Part shown: in pieces, positions 1-8,658 of the stretch
Layout: each line of letters starts with the position of its first letter
Position numbering within the stretch: the first letter of the stretch is position 1
Source of the DNA: Chitinophagaceae bacterium
GTDB taxonomy: Bacteria > Bacteroidota > Bacteroidia > Chitinophagales > UBA10324
Length of the DNA: 35,712 bases
Assembly (NCBI GenBank): GCA_947469485.1
Contig: CANIPU010000024.1
Coordinates: 1 to 35,712, forward strand
Direction: 5' to 3'
Translations under genes and position numbers: made by a program
The notes under the pieces: model-generated
Databases searched by the model: none
What the model was told of the DNA's origin: nothing
What the model saw: the letters and a program-made list of their open reading frames with translations, nothing else

Positions 1-216
1 ATTCCGAAATGCAAGCAGATTTTGCAAAAGATCATGAGCAAATCTCCATTGGTGGTTGACCAGATAATTGCTTGTGCCAATTCGTATTATAATAAAAACG
101 AAGATGGTTTTGAATTGGAGATTGATGAATTCGGAAATTGTTTTGATACCGATGATTTTAAAGAAGGCACCAATGCTTTTCTGGAAAAAAGGAAAGCAAA
201 TTTTACAGGTAAATAG
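1..216 (+). CDS. Enoyl-CoA hydratase/isomerase family protein, C-terminal fragment
   Basis: The reading frame is open from the first base, so the gene begins upstream of the window; only about 71 residues remain. The visible tail has the crotonase-family ending: a helix with KSPLVVDQIIACAN, then DDFKEGTNAFLEKRKANFTGK-like sequence, where the family has an acidic residue, EG, xAFLEKR and a final F-x-GK. Enoyl-CoA hydratases hydrate 2-enoyl-CoA in fatty-acid beta-oxidation or related acyl-CoA pathways in the cytoplasm. The catalytic glutamates and oxyanion-hole residues lie in the missing part, so hydratase, isomerase and other crotonase activities cannot be separated. It lies 153 bases upstream of fumC on the same strand. 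Confidence 0.85.
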   Translation: MPKCKQILQKIMSKSPLVVDQIIACANSYYNKNEDGFELEIDEFGNCFDTDDFKEGTNAFLEKRKANFTGK

Positions 217-369
217 TATTAAACATTATCGAATGATTTGAAAACTTTTTTAAAATTGTCAAATCTCAGAAAGGCAATCAGCAATGATTGCCCTTTATTA
301 TTTCCAAAAATAGTTGTCATAAAAAATCTAAAGTTCGACTTATTACTTTCGCACACACATTTTCACAAC

Positions 370-1773
370 ATGCAATTCAGAACTGAAAAAGATACCATGG
401 GAACTGTTCCGGTTCCGGCTGATAAATATTACGGCGCCCAAACACAACGCTCTATTGAGAATTTTAAAATCGCGCAGGACATAAACCGCATGCCGAAAGA
501 AATTATCCGCGCATTTGCTTACCTGAAAAAAGCTGCAGCGCTTACCAATCTTGATTGCGGAGTATTAGCAAAAGACAAAGCAGAGCTCATTGGAAAAGTT
601 TGTGAAGAAATATTGGAAGGAAAATTAGATGATGAATTTCCATTAGTTGTTTGGCAAACCGGAAGCGGAACACAAAGCAACATGAATGTGAATGAAGTAA
701 TTGCTTATCGCGGGCATGTTTTGCAGGGCGGCAGTTTGATGGACGAAAAAAAATTCCTTCATCCGAATGATGATGTAAATAAATCGCAATCGAGCAACGA
801 TACTTTCCCTACTGCAATGCACATTGCTGCATATAAAATTTTGTTGGAAGTAACACTTCCCGGAATTCAGAAACTGCGCGACACACTTCATGCAAAATCA
901 AAAGAGTTTATGAAAGTGGTGAAAATTGGTCGTACTCACTTGATGGATGCAACACCACTCACACTCGGTCAGGAAATAAGCGGATATGTTTCGCAACTCG
1001 ACCATGGAATGCGAGCCATAAAAAACACGCTTGCACATCTTTCTGAACTCGCCCTCGGCGGAACTGCTGTTGGCACAGGCATTAACACACCTGATGGTTA
1101 TGATGTGAAAGTGGCGAAACACATTGCAACACTCACCGGACTTCCGTTCATCACTGCAGAAAATAAATTTGAATCACTCGCATCGCACGATGGTATAGTG
1201 GAAGCACACGGCGCACTGAAAACTGTTGCAGTTAGTATGATGAAAATTGCAAATGACATTCGCTTGCTTGCATCAGGGCCTCGCAGTGGAATCGGCGAAT
1301 TATTTATTCCGGATAATGAACCAGGGTCATCCATTATGCCTGGTAAAGTAAATCCGACGCAGTGCGAAGCCATGACAATGGTGGCAGCCCAAGTAATGGG
1401 AAATGATGTTGCAATAAACATTGGCGGCAGTAATGGTCATTTTGAATTGAATGTTTTTAAGCCGGTTATGATTTATAATTTTCTTCACTCAGCACGATTG
1501 ATTGGCGATGTGTGTGTTTCATTCAATGATAAATGCGCCGTTGGATTAAAACCCATTGAAGAAAATATTCGGGCGCATGTAAATAATTCACTCATGCTCG
1601 TGACTGCTCTCAATACAAAAATCGGTTATTACAAAGCTGCAGAGATTGCGCAGACTGCACACAAAAACGGAAGCACACTGAAAGAAACAGCAATCAAACT
1701 TGGCTACTTAACAGCAGAGCAATTTGATGAGTGGGTGAAGCCGGAAGAGATGTGCGGTAAATTGCCTGAGTAA
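370..1773 (+). CDS. fumC: Class II fumarate hydratase
   Basis: FumC interconverts fumarate and malate in the TCA cycle; class II enzymes are iron-free homotetramers. The 467-residue protein matches the usual length. Visible family motifs are [13 protein letters not shown], the [17 protein letters not shown] active-site segment, and the superfamily signature [13 protein letters not shown] with the catalytic serine loop. The frame is open back to a TTG at 238, but those extra 44 residues have no family resemblance. I chose ATG 370, which gives the standard [26 protein letters not shown] start. A weak -7-like TACTTTCG lies at 344-351. The gene ends 3 bases before the stop of the convergent rlmD gene, with no visible terminator between them. 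Aspartase and argininosuccinate lyase belong to the same superfamily, but the motifs fit fumarase. Confidence 0.96.
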   Translation: MQFRTEKDTMGTVPVPADKYYGAQTQRSIENFKIAQDINRMPKEIIRAFAYLKKAAALTNLDCGVLAKDKAELIGKVCEEILEGKLDDEFPLVVWQTGSGTQSNMNVNEVIAYRGHVLQGGSLMDEKKFLHPNDDVNKSQSSNDTFPTAMHIAAYKILLEVTLPGIQKLRDTLHAKSKEFMKVVKIGRTHLMDATPLTLGQEISGYVSQLDHGMRAIKNTLAHLSELALGGTAVGTGINTPDGYDVKVAKHIATLTGLPFITAENKFESLASHDGIVEAHGALKTVAVSMMKIANDIRLLASGPRSGIGELFIPDNEPGSSIMPGKVNPTQCEAMTMVAAQVMGNDVAINIGGSNGHFELNVFKPVMIYNFLHSARLIGDVCVSFNDKCAVGLKPIEENIRAHVNNSLMLVTALNTKIGYYKAAEIAQTAHKNGSTLKETAIKLGYLTAEQFDEWVKPEEMCGKLPE

Positions 1774-1776
1774 TGA

Positions 1777-3180
1777 TTAGTTTCTTAACTCAAGCAACGC
1801 CACATTTTCAATGTGATGTGTATGCGGAAACATATCAACAGGTTGCACTTTTATTAAATCATATTTCTGCGCAAGCATTTGCAGGTCGCGTGCCTGCGAT
1901 GCAGGGTTGCAGCTTACATACACAATCAGTTTCGCTTCGGTGTTTAATAATTCACGAACCACATCAGGATGCATACCTGCTCGTGGTGGGTCGGTGATTA
2001 TTACATCGGGCTTACCGTGTTCGGCAACAAACTTTGTAGTAAGTGCATCTCGCAAATCCGAAGTATAAAATTTCACATTCGATATTCCATTCAATTGAGC
2101 ATTTAATCGTGCATCGCGTATGGAGTCTTCCACTTGTTCAATTCCAACAACCTGCTTTGCCTGAGCTGCAATGAACAAAGCAATGCTTCCGGTTCCGGTA
2201 TATAAATCATACACCAATTCATTTCCGGTTAATCCTGCAAAAGATAGAACTACTTTATATAACTCCAACGCCTGAGTCGGGTTGGTTTGAAAAAATGATT
2301 TCGGACTGATTTGAAATTTCAGGTTCTCCATCGTTTCAATAATAAATGCATCGCCGAAATAGGTAATCACTTCCTGATCATAAATGGTATCATTCACTTT
2401 TGTGTTAACGATGTAATGCAGTGAAACCACTTCCGGAAAATTATTTTTGATTTCATCCAATAATGGATACAACCAATCTTCTCTCATTTCACCAACAACA
2501 ACAATCACCATAAATTCACCTTTCAGATTATTGCGCACAATCATTGTTCGCAAAAACCCATGCTTATTCCAGTTATCGTAAAAGCTCATTTCATGTTTCA
2601 GAGCAAATGCTTTAACAGTTAATCTTATTTTGTTAGATGGCTCAGGTTGAAGAAAACACTCATCCAGATCCAAAACTGTTGTAAAGTTTCCTGCCACATG
2701 AAATCCGAGTGCAGGCTTATAAACTCTGTCTTCTGTTTCCAATTCTTCCTTAGTAACCCAGGCGCGGTCACCGGCTGAATAATCCAATTTGTTGCGATAA
2801 TATTTTTGATTGGCAGAACCAATGATTGGTAATACTTCCTTCGCCTCCACCTTTCCGATTCGCTGCAATGAATCTAAAACCGATTGTTGTTTGTATTTTA
2901 ATTGCGATGTATAATCGAGAAACTGCCATTTACAACCACCACAGGTTCCAAAATGTTTGCAAAACGAATCAATCCGCTCCGGTGAAGGTGATATTAGTTT
3001 ATCAATTCGACCTTCCATCCAATCCTTTTTCGATTTTTGCAGTTTGATATTCACTACATCACCGGGAACAGCCCCGTCAACAAACAATACTTTATTGTTA
3101 ATTCGGGCAAGACTTCTTCCCTCATTTGCATAAGCAGTTATTTCAATATTTTCTAAAATGCTTCCTCTTTTTTGCTTCAT
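1777..3180 (-). CDS. rlmD: 23S rRNA (uracil-5)-methyltransferase, RlmD/RumA family
   Basis: This family uses S-adenosylmethionine to make 5-methyluridine in 23S rRNA (U1939 in E. coli numbering). The 467-residue protein has an N-terminal TRAM-like RNA-binding domain (about residues 5-65). An iron-sulfur ligand set follows at C74, C80, C83 (CX5CGGC) and C175. The SAM domain contains DLYTGTGSIALF (near 335), TDPPRAGMH (396-404) and the catalytic SCNP cysteine at about 424, and the protein ends in HIENVALLEL. Four retained cluster cysteines suggest a functional [4Fe-4S] enzyme. Bacteroidota often have more than one RumA-like paralogue, so the exact target uridine (RlmD versus RlmC-like) is inferred. 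It is convergent with fumC and divergent from the parvulin operon. Confidence 0.9.
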   Translation of the reverse strand: MKQKRGSILENIEITAYANEGRSLARINNKVLFVDGAVPGDVVNIKLQKSKKDWMEGRIDKLISPSPERIDSFCKHFGTCGGCKWQFLDYTSQLKYKQQSVLDSLQRIGKVEAKEVLPIIGSANQKYYRNKLDYSAGDRAWVTKEELETEDRVYKPALGFHVAGNFTTVLDLDECFLQPEPSNKIRLTVKAFALKHEMSFYDNWNKHGFLRTMIVRNNLKGEFMVIVVVGEMREDWLYPLLDEIKNNFPEVVSLHYIVNTKVNDTIYDQEVITYFGDAFIIETMENLKFQISPKSFFQTNPTQALELYKVVLSFAGLTGNELVYDLYTGTGSIALFIAAQAKQVVGIEQVEDSIRDARLNAQLNGISNVKFYTSDLRDALTTKFVAEHGKPDVIITDPPRAGMHPDVVRELLNTEAKLIVYVSCNPASQARDLQMLAQKYDLIKVQPVDMFPHTHHIENVALLELRN

Positions 3181-3231
3181 ATCAGGGTTATAAAAATTTC
3201 TTTTGGGTTTATTGCAATTTCTAATGCTTCG

Positions 3232-3267
3232 GCTTAATTGTTGATATTTGCGGTCGACAAATTAAGC
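3232..3267. promoter_or_regulatory. Inverted repeat in the rlmD/parvulin-operon intergenic region
   Basis: GCTTAATT at 3232-3239 is exactly complementary to AATTAAGC at 3260-3267, with a 20-base spacer; flanking bases extend the match imperfectly. It sits between divergent genes, about 80 bases upstream of the -7 box of the parvulin operon. It could be an operator or chance in AT-rich DNA. Confidence 0.2.
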
Positions 3268-3345
3268 GTACTGAATCCGTAATGTTCTGTTTTATTATCA
3301 ATGACTTAAGTTTTATGGCCACGGACGCTGTCAATCAAAATTGTA

Positions 3346-3353
3346 TAGATTTG
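3346..3353 (+). promoter_or_regulatory. Bacteroidota-type -7 element for the parvulin/SurA/MoxR operon
   Basis: TAGATTTG matches the Bacteroidota primary-sigma -7 consensus TAnnTTTG exactly. It lies 38 bases upstream of the ATG at 3392. No convincing TTG -33 element stands at the usual distance, so only the -7 box is supported. Confidence 0.45.
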
Positions 3354-3391
3354 CCACCCTTAAAAAACCCTCTGATTAAAACCATTCGTTT

Positions 3392-5374
3392 ATGAAGTTA
3401 ATGAAATTGTCCTCAATTATTCTTTTGCTTGCTTTTTACATGCAGGCTGGTGCCCAAACAACTAAACCGCTTTTCACTGTTGGAAATGAAAACATTGGTG
3501 TTGATGAGTTTCTGAATGTTTACAAAAAAAACAACATGGGAAAGGAGATCGACTACAGCGAAAACGCGGTAAGAGATTACCTGAATCTTTATATCAACTT
3601 TCGTGAGAAAGTGAAAGAAGCCCGTGATATGAAAATGGATACTTCTACTTCGGTAAATAATGAACTTTCTACCTACCGAAGCACTCTTGCTAAAAGCTAC
3701 TTAATTGATAAAGAAGTAACAGACCTTTTGGTGAATGAAGCTTATAACCGCTTAGGAAAAGAAGTTCATGTTGAGCACATTCTTGTAAAGTGCGATCAAA
3801 ATGCTGCTCCTGCTGATACCTTGAAAGCCTACTTAAAGGCCATGACCATTTACAATTTGCTCGTTAAAGGAAAAGACTTTAATAAAATGGCAAAAGACTC
3901 TTCCGGAGACCCAAGTGCCAAAGACAATGGCGGCGACCTTGGTTATATCACCGCTTTGCAGGTTGTTTATCCTTTTGAAAATGCTGCGTACAATACTCCT
4001 GTTGGCAAAATGAGTAAACCAATCCGTACCCGGTTTGGCTATCATATTGTAAAAGTTTTGGATGTTCGTACATCACGCGGTACAATTCAGGTTGAACACA
4101 TTTTTGTTAAATTAACAAAAAGCGCTACACACGATGATTCGCTAAAAGCAAAATCAAAAATTGATCAGATTTATCAGCGATTAACTGAAGGAGAAAGTTT
4201 TGAAGATATTGCTAAGGCAGAATCAGAAGATAAAACTTCTTCAGGAGAAGGTGGAAAATTACCTGCATTCGGAACAGGCAAAATGGTGCCTGATTTTGAA
4301 AATGCTGCATTTGCTTTAAAAAATGTTGGCGATTATTCGAAACCAATTTTAAGCAAGTATGGCTGGCATATAATAAAGCTCATTGATAAAGTTCAAACCC
4401 CATCATTAGATGCATACAGAGAAACATTGCGTAAACAAGTAGAGAAAGATTCCCGTTCAGAGGTTGCAAAAACTTCTTACATTAACAAGGCAAAAATCAA
4501 GTTCAATTTCAGTGAGAATAATGCTTCTAAAACAGAATTGTTTTCAAAAATGGATTCAAGCTTAATGAAAGGATTGTGGAAAGCTGATCAGGCTTCAGGT
4601 TTAAATAAAGTTCTTTTCTCACTAACTGACAATAATTTAAAACCAGAAGTAAAAAATTACACACAAGCTGATTTGGCTGATTTTATTGAAAAAAATCAGC
4701 GAAAGAACATGATGCCAAACGACAGAGCTATAATGTTTGGGAAAATGTATAATTCATTTGTTGAAAACAGTTTAATCAGTTTTCAGGAGCAAAGACTTGA
4801 TAGAGAATATCCTGCTTTTGCTGATCTTATGAAAGAATATATGGATGGTATTTTATTGTTTGAATTAACTGATCAAAAAGTCTGGTCAAAAGCTGTAAAA
4901 GATACAACAGGGTTGCGTTCATTCTACGCTGCAACGAAAGAAAAATATCCTGACGAGGAGAAAATTTCAATCAAAACTTACAATTTGAAAGATGGAGCTT
5001 CTTCTGCAGCATTCAACAAATTATTGGCGAAGGGAATGGATGACAATGCGATTAAATTAAAACTAAATAAAAAAGACAGCACTGCATTCAGCTTTGAAAC
5101 TAACACCTACAAACGATCTCAGTTTGAAAATGAAAATTCAGGCTTGGAATGGAAAATTGGTTCATCAAAAACCAATAATGGTGATAACGGAGCTGTTGAA
5201 ATTTTAAAGGTTATTAATCTAATTCCGGTTATGCCAAAACCTTTAGAGGAAGCACGAGGCTATGTTGTTGCAGATTTTCAGGAAAAATTAGAAAAAGACT
5301 GGATTCAATCACTTCGTGAAAAATATCCGGTATATATAAACGAAGATGTTCTGAGCAGCATAATCAAAAAGTAA
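3392..5374 (+). CDS. Periplasmic peptidylprolyl isomerase with two parvulin domains
   Basis: The 660-residue exported protein has a signal peptide (residues 1-21, cleavage near AGA-QTT), an N-terminal SurA-like helical region (about 25-120) and two tandem rotamase/PpiC domains (about 124-226 and 231-336). Each domain has the VEHI-(L/F)-VK opening strand, a GGDLGY- or GGKLPAFG-type loop and the F/W-G-Y/W-H-I-(V/I)-K closing strand. A long C-terminal part (340-660) has no domain I recognise. Parvulins of this type isomerise prolyl bonds and chaperone outer-membrane proteins in the periplasm. It is the first gene of a four-gene run; the next gene starts 3 bases after its stop, in the same frame. 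Orthology to PpiD, PrsA or SurA cannot be settled here. Confidence 0.9.
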   Translation: MKLMKLSSIILLLAFYMQAGAQTTKPLFTVGNENIGVDEFLNVYKKNNMGKEIDYSENAVRDYLNLYINFREKVKEARDMKMDTSTSVNNELSTYRSTLAKSYLIDKEVTDLLVNEAYNRLGKEVHVEHILVKCDQNAAPADTLKAYLKAMTIYNLLVKGKDFNKMAKDSSGDPSAKDNGGDLGYITALQVVYPFENAAYNTPVGKMSKPIRTRFGYHIVKVLDVRTSRGTIQVEHIFVKLTKSATHDDSLKAKSKIDQIYQRLTEGESFEDIAKAESEDKTSSGEGGKLPAFGTGKMVPDFENAAFALKNVGDYSKPILSKYGWHIIKLIDKVQTPSLDAYRETLRKQVEKDSRSEVAKTSYINKAKIKFNFSENNASKTELFSKMDSSLMKGLWKADQASGLNKVLFSLTDNNLKPEVKNYTQADLADFIEKNQRKNMMPNDRAIMFGKMYNSFVENSLISFQEQRLDREYPAFADLMKEYMDGILLFELTDQKVWSKAVKDTTGLRSFYAATKEKYPDEEKISIKTYNLKDGASSAAFNKLLAKGMDDNAIKLKLNKKDSTAFSFETNTYKRSQFENENSGLEWKIGSSKTNNGDNGAVEILKVINLIPVMPKPLEEARGYVVADFQEKLEKDWIQSLREKYPVYINEDVLSSIIKK

Positions 5375-5377
5375 CTT

Positions 5378-6235
5378 TTGAATACCGTTGTTCGCTTCAT
5401 TATATGCATGACAATAACACTTCAATCGTGTTCAACCATTTCAAATAAAAATGCTGAAAAGGGAAACCCGATTGCCCGTGTTTATGAAAAGCAATTGTTT
5501 GAAAGTGATATAGAAGGAGTTGGTAAAGGTGCTGCAAAACCGGAAGACAGTATTCTGGCTGTTAAAAATTACATTGATTCGTGGGTGAGACATAATCTCA
5601 TTCTTCATTATGCTGAAGACAACCTATCTGAAAACAACATTGATCTGGAAAAGCAGTTAACTGATTATCGTGAATCTTTAACAATCTTTTTTTATGAAAA
5701 AGAATTAATTAAGCAAAAATTAGATACCGTTGTCAGCGAGCAGGAAATTAATGATTACTATAATAAGTACATCGATAATTTTGAATTGAAAACAGCAGTT
5801 TCTAAAATGCGTTATGTGATGATTCAGAAATCAATTAAATCAAAAACTGATTCAGCAATTGTTTGGCTTAAAAAAAGGAATGAAGTTAATCAATCAAAAC
5901 TTCAGAATTTTTGTATCGATAATGCAGTTAAATATCAAATCTCCGACAGTACATGGTTTTCAATTGATGAATTGTATTCAATATTGCCAATAAGTGAAAA
6001 CAACCTTGATAATGCTCCATACAATAAATCATTTCAGTCAATGAGCGATTCAACTTATCAATACCTTGTGAGTTTCGACGATTTTAAATTAAAAGGCAAT
6101 GCAGCTCCAATTCAATATGTTCGAAACGATATCATTAATATCATTTTGAATAAAAGGAAACTTGCATATCTGAGTAATGTTCACAACAGCATTTATGAGG
6201 ATGCTATGCAAAATAAAAAATTCGAAACCTACTGA
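5378..6235 (+). CDS. Parvulin-operon lipoprotein with SurA_N-like helical region, no rotamase domain
   Basis: The 285-residue protein starts at TTG 5378. The preceding gene's TAA (5372-5374) is in the same frame and only CTT lies between, so no earlier start is possible; the next ATG (5408) would remove the basic and hydrophobic part of the signal. The N-terminus MNTVVRFIICMTITLQSC reads as a lipoprotein signal with lipobox LQSC (Cys18). The body resembles the N-terminal helices of SurA/PpiC proteins, notably VSEQEINDYYNKYIDNFELK, as in proteins that place a parvulin domain next. No HIL-x-K opening strand or FGYH-type closing strand is visible, so a catalytic rotamase fold is not supported. 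It probably acts as a membrane-anchored partner of the flanking isomerases. Confidence 0.7.
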   Translation: MNTVVRFIICMTITLQSCSTISNKNAEKGNPIARVYEKQLFESDIEGVGKGAAKPEDSILAVKNYIDSWVRHNLILHYAEDNLSENNIDLEKQLTDYRESLTIFFYEKELIKQKLDTVVSEQEINDYYNKYIDNFELKTAVSKMRYVMIQKSIKSKTDSAIVWLKKRNEVNQSKLQNFCIDNAVKYQISDSTWFSIDELYSILPISENNLDNAPYNKSFQSMSDSTYQYLVSFDDFKLKGNAAPIQYVRNDIINIILNKRKLAYLSNVHNSIYEDAMQNKKFETY

Positions 6236-6236
6236 C

Positions 6237-7595
6237 ATGCGATTATTCACAACTATTCTTTTCTGCCTTATTGTTCTATCTGCATCTGCTCAAAAAGTGG
6301 TTGATAAAATTGTAGGTGTTGTAAACGACAAAATTATTTTGCTTTCAGATATTGAATCTCAATACCAGCAATACTTACAGGAATATGGAGCAAATGCTCC
6401 GGCCAATTTAAAATGCGAATTGCTTGATCAGCTAATGACCCAAAAATTAATGTTGGCCCAGTCAATATTAGATAGTGTTGAAGTAGCTGACGAGGAAGTG
6501 GATAATGAACTGGATAAAAGGATTCGTTATTTCAGCAATATGACCGGTGGAATTGAAAAGCTGGAAGAATATTATGGTAAATCAATAGTTGAAATAAAAG
6601 ATGAATTCAGAACTGAGATTAAAGATCAGATGTTATCTCAGAAAGAACAGCAAAGCATAATTGCTGATGCAAAAATTAATCCTTCTGATGTTAAAGCATT
6701 CTTTAATAAAATTCCTTCTGATAGTCTTCCATTTTACGATGCTGAAGTTCAGGTTGGTCAAATAGTTTTTAAACCACAGGTTATTCCTGAAATGAAACAA
6801 TTTGCAATTGATAAAATTAATGAGTTGCGTAATCGTGCATTAAAAGGAGAAGATTTTGCTACACTCGCAAGTCTGTATTCTGAAGATCCCGGATCTCAGG
6901 ATAAAGGCGGTGAATTAGGTTTTGTGAACCGGGGAGATCTTGACCCTAATTTTGAAGGAGCAGCATTTTCACTAAAAATTCCAGGAGATATATCCCAGGT
7001 TGTGGAATCAAGTTTTGGATATCACATTATACAATTGATTGAGCGTAGAGGCGAACGGATTAATGTTCGGCATATACTCATCACACCCAAAACCACCACT
7101 TTTGATTTAACAAAAGCGCAAATGCGCGGTGATACTGTTTATCAGAAATTGGAATCAGGTAAAATTTCATTTACAGATGCAGTAAATAAATTTTCAGAAG
7201 ATGAGGAAAGCAAAAACAATGGTGGAATGTTGGTTAACAGCAACAGTGGCAATACTTTTTTTACTATACCGGATTTAGGCGACTATGACAAAAGCCTTGT
7301 TTTTACAATTGACAGTTTAAAGGCTGGTGAATATTCAAAGCCTGAAATATTCAGAGACAAAGATGGCAAAATGATGTACCGGATTGTTTTTCTGAAATCA
7401 GAATCAGTTGCTCATAAAGGAAATATGAAGGATGACTATGATAAATTTCAATCTGCTGCTTTATCGCAAAAACAATCTGATATTTTTAATGATTGGGTAA
7501 AAGAAAAAATTGCAAGAAGTTATACCTTCATTGATTCGCAATTTATTGATTGTGATACTATGACCAAGTGGAAACAAACAGCACAAAAACCATGA
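6237..7595 (+). CDS. surA: SurA-family periplasmic chaperone/peptidylprolyl isomerase
   Basis: SurA escorts unfolded outer-membrane proteins across the periplasm. ATG 6237 is one base after the previous stop and gives a clean signal peptide (residues 1-18, MRLFTTILFCLIVLSASA). The longer frame from 6177 adds 20 hydrophilic residues overlapping the upstream gene and is rejected. After the signal come the SurA N-terminal chaperone segment (KIVGVVNDKIILLSDIE onward, to about 130) and two parvulin domains (about 165-270, with GGELGF and SSFGYHIIQLIE; about 275-385, opening INVRHILI). The second domain is more divergent (GGMLVNSNSG) and may be less active. At 452 residues it is close to E. coli SurA (428). 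The gene overlaps moxR by four bases. Confidence 0.9.
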   Translation: MRLFTTILFCLIVLSASAQKVVDKIVGVVNDKIILLSDIESQYQQYLQEYGANAPANLKCELLDQLMTQKLMLAQSILDSVEVADEEVDNELDKRIRYFSNMTGGIEKLEEYYGKSIVEIKDEFRTEIKDQMLSQKEQQSIIADAKINPSDVKAFFNKIPSDSLPFYDAEVQVGQIVFKPQVIPEMKQFAIDKINELRNRALKGEDFATLASLYSEDPGSQDKGGELGFVNRGDLDPNFEGAAFSLKIPGDISQVVESSFGYHIIQLIERRGERINVRHILITPKTTTFDLTKAQMRGDTVYQKLESGKISFTDAVNKFSEDEESKNNGGMLVNSNSGNTFFTIPDLGDYDKSLVFTIDSLKAGEYSKPEIFRDKDGKMMYRIVFLKSESVAHKGNMKDDYDKFQSAALSQKQSDIFNDWVKEKIARSYTFIDSQFIDCDTMTKWKQTAQKP

Positions 7596-8557
7596 TGCAA
7601 TATAAATCAGATGCAGAAGCTATAGACGGACTTGCTGCACATGTCAAACAACTTAAAACAGAAATTAGTAAAGTAATTGTCGGACAGGATGAAGTAGTGG
7701 ATTTAGTTCTTACCTCAATTTTGTGCGACGGACATAGTTTATTAGTTGGAGTTCCTGGTTTGGCAAAAACTCTTTTGGTAAAAACTATTGCCGATGTACT
7801 TGATTTGTCATTCAAACGAATTCAGTTTACACCGGATTTAATGCCTAGTGATATTACAGGTTCAGAAGTTTTAAATGAGAACAGACAGTTTCATTTTAAC
7901 AGGGGGCCAATATTTTCTCACATCATTCTCGCAGATGAAATAAACCGTACCCCCCCGAAAACACAAGCTGCTTTGTTAGAGGCAATGCAGGAACGCTCTG
8001 TAACTTACGGAAGCAATACACATGCATTAGACAAACCCTTCTTTGTTCTGGCTACACAAAATCCAATTGAGCAGGAAGGAACATATCCTTTACCCGAAGC
8101 GCAACTCGATCGCTTCATGTTCAATATCATTCTCACTTATCTCAATTTTGCAGATGAAGTTCAAATGGTAAAGAGCACCACAACAAATGTGAAACCTGAT
8201 ATGAAAAAAATATTATCGGCACACGAAATACTTTTCTATCAGCAACTTATTCGTAAAATTCCTGTAGCCGATAATGTATTACAGTATGCTGTAAATCTGG
8301 TTCACAAAACCAGACCTAATACTCCATCCGGAACAGCCGATGCAAATCAATATTTACAATGGGGAGCAGGTCCGCGCGCTTCACAGTTTTTAGTTTTGGG
8401 AGCAAAGTGCCACGCAGCCATAAACAATAAATATTCTCCTGATATCGAAGATGTGAAAGCGATTGCAGCACCGGTACTTCGTCACCGTATAGTTCGAAAT
8501 TATAAAGCAGAAGCTGAAGGAATAGAAACTGATGACATAATTAAGAAATTACTTTAG
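7592..8557 (+). CDS. MoxR-family AAA+ ATPase
   Basis: MoxR ATPases remodel or activate partner protein complexes, often together with von Willebrand factor A proteins. The 321-residue protein has the MoxR-type Walker A (GVPGLAKT), Walker B (IILADEINRTPPKTQAALLEAMQE), sensor 1 (ATQNPIEQEGTYPLPEAQLDRF) and a C-terminal lid, a normal length for the family. ATG 7592 overlaps the surA stop (ATGA), pointing to translational coupling; ATG 7595 is an equally plausible start three bases later, and a GTG at 7568 lies inside surA. The usual DUF58 and VWA partners are not in the window: the gene is followed at once by a terminator. Its target is therefore unknown, but the coupling suggests an envelope-biogenesis role. 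Confidence 0.92.
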   Translation: MMQYKSDAEAIDGLAAHVKQLKTEISKVIVGQDEVVDLVLTSILCDGHSLLVGVPGLAKTLLVKTIADVLDLSFKRIQFTPDLMPSDITGSEVLNENRQFHFNRGPIFSHIILADEINRTPPKTQAALLEAMQERSVTYGSNTHALDKPFFVLATQNPIEQEGTYPLPEAQLDRFMFNIILTYLNFADEVQMVKSTTTNVKPDMKKILSAHEILFYQQLIRKIPVADNVLQYAVNLVHKTRPNTPSGTADANQYLQWGAGPRASQFLVLGAKCHAAINNKYSPDIEDVKAIAAPVLRHRIVRNYKAEAEGIETDDIIKKLL

Positions 8558-8586
8558 GTTAATTTATAATTCAACTTCAAACACAA

Positions 8587-8618
8587 AAAAAGACCACTCA
8601 AAATTGAGTGGTCTTTTT
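8587..8618. terminator. Bidirectional intrinsic terminator between the MoxR gene and anmK
   Basis: The hairpin pairs GACCACTCA (8592-8600) with TGAGTGGTC (8605-8613) around an AAAT loop. It is flanked by at least five A on the left and five T on the right, so it reads as a terminator on both strands. It lies between the convergent MoxR gene (stop 8557) and anmK (stop 8659). Confidence 0.9.
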
Positions 8619-8658
8619 GTTTTCTCGAAAGTTGATCTTTCAATCAACTGAAAAAATA

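Noticed and set aside
238-369. N-terminal extension of fumarase by 44 residues from a TTG codon
   Set aside because: The extra sequence lacks similarity to fumarases, and ATG 370 gives the family-standard start.
1098-1421. 107-codon minus-strand frame inside fumC
   Set aside because: It lies opposite highly conserved fumarase motifs and has no coding features of its own.
6177-6236. Extended SurA start overlapping the lipoprotein gene
   Set aside because: It would bury the signal peptide behind 20 residues; ATG 6237 restores a normal export signal.
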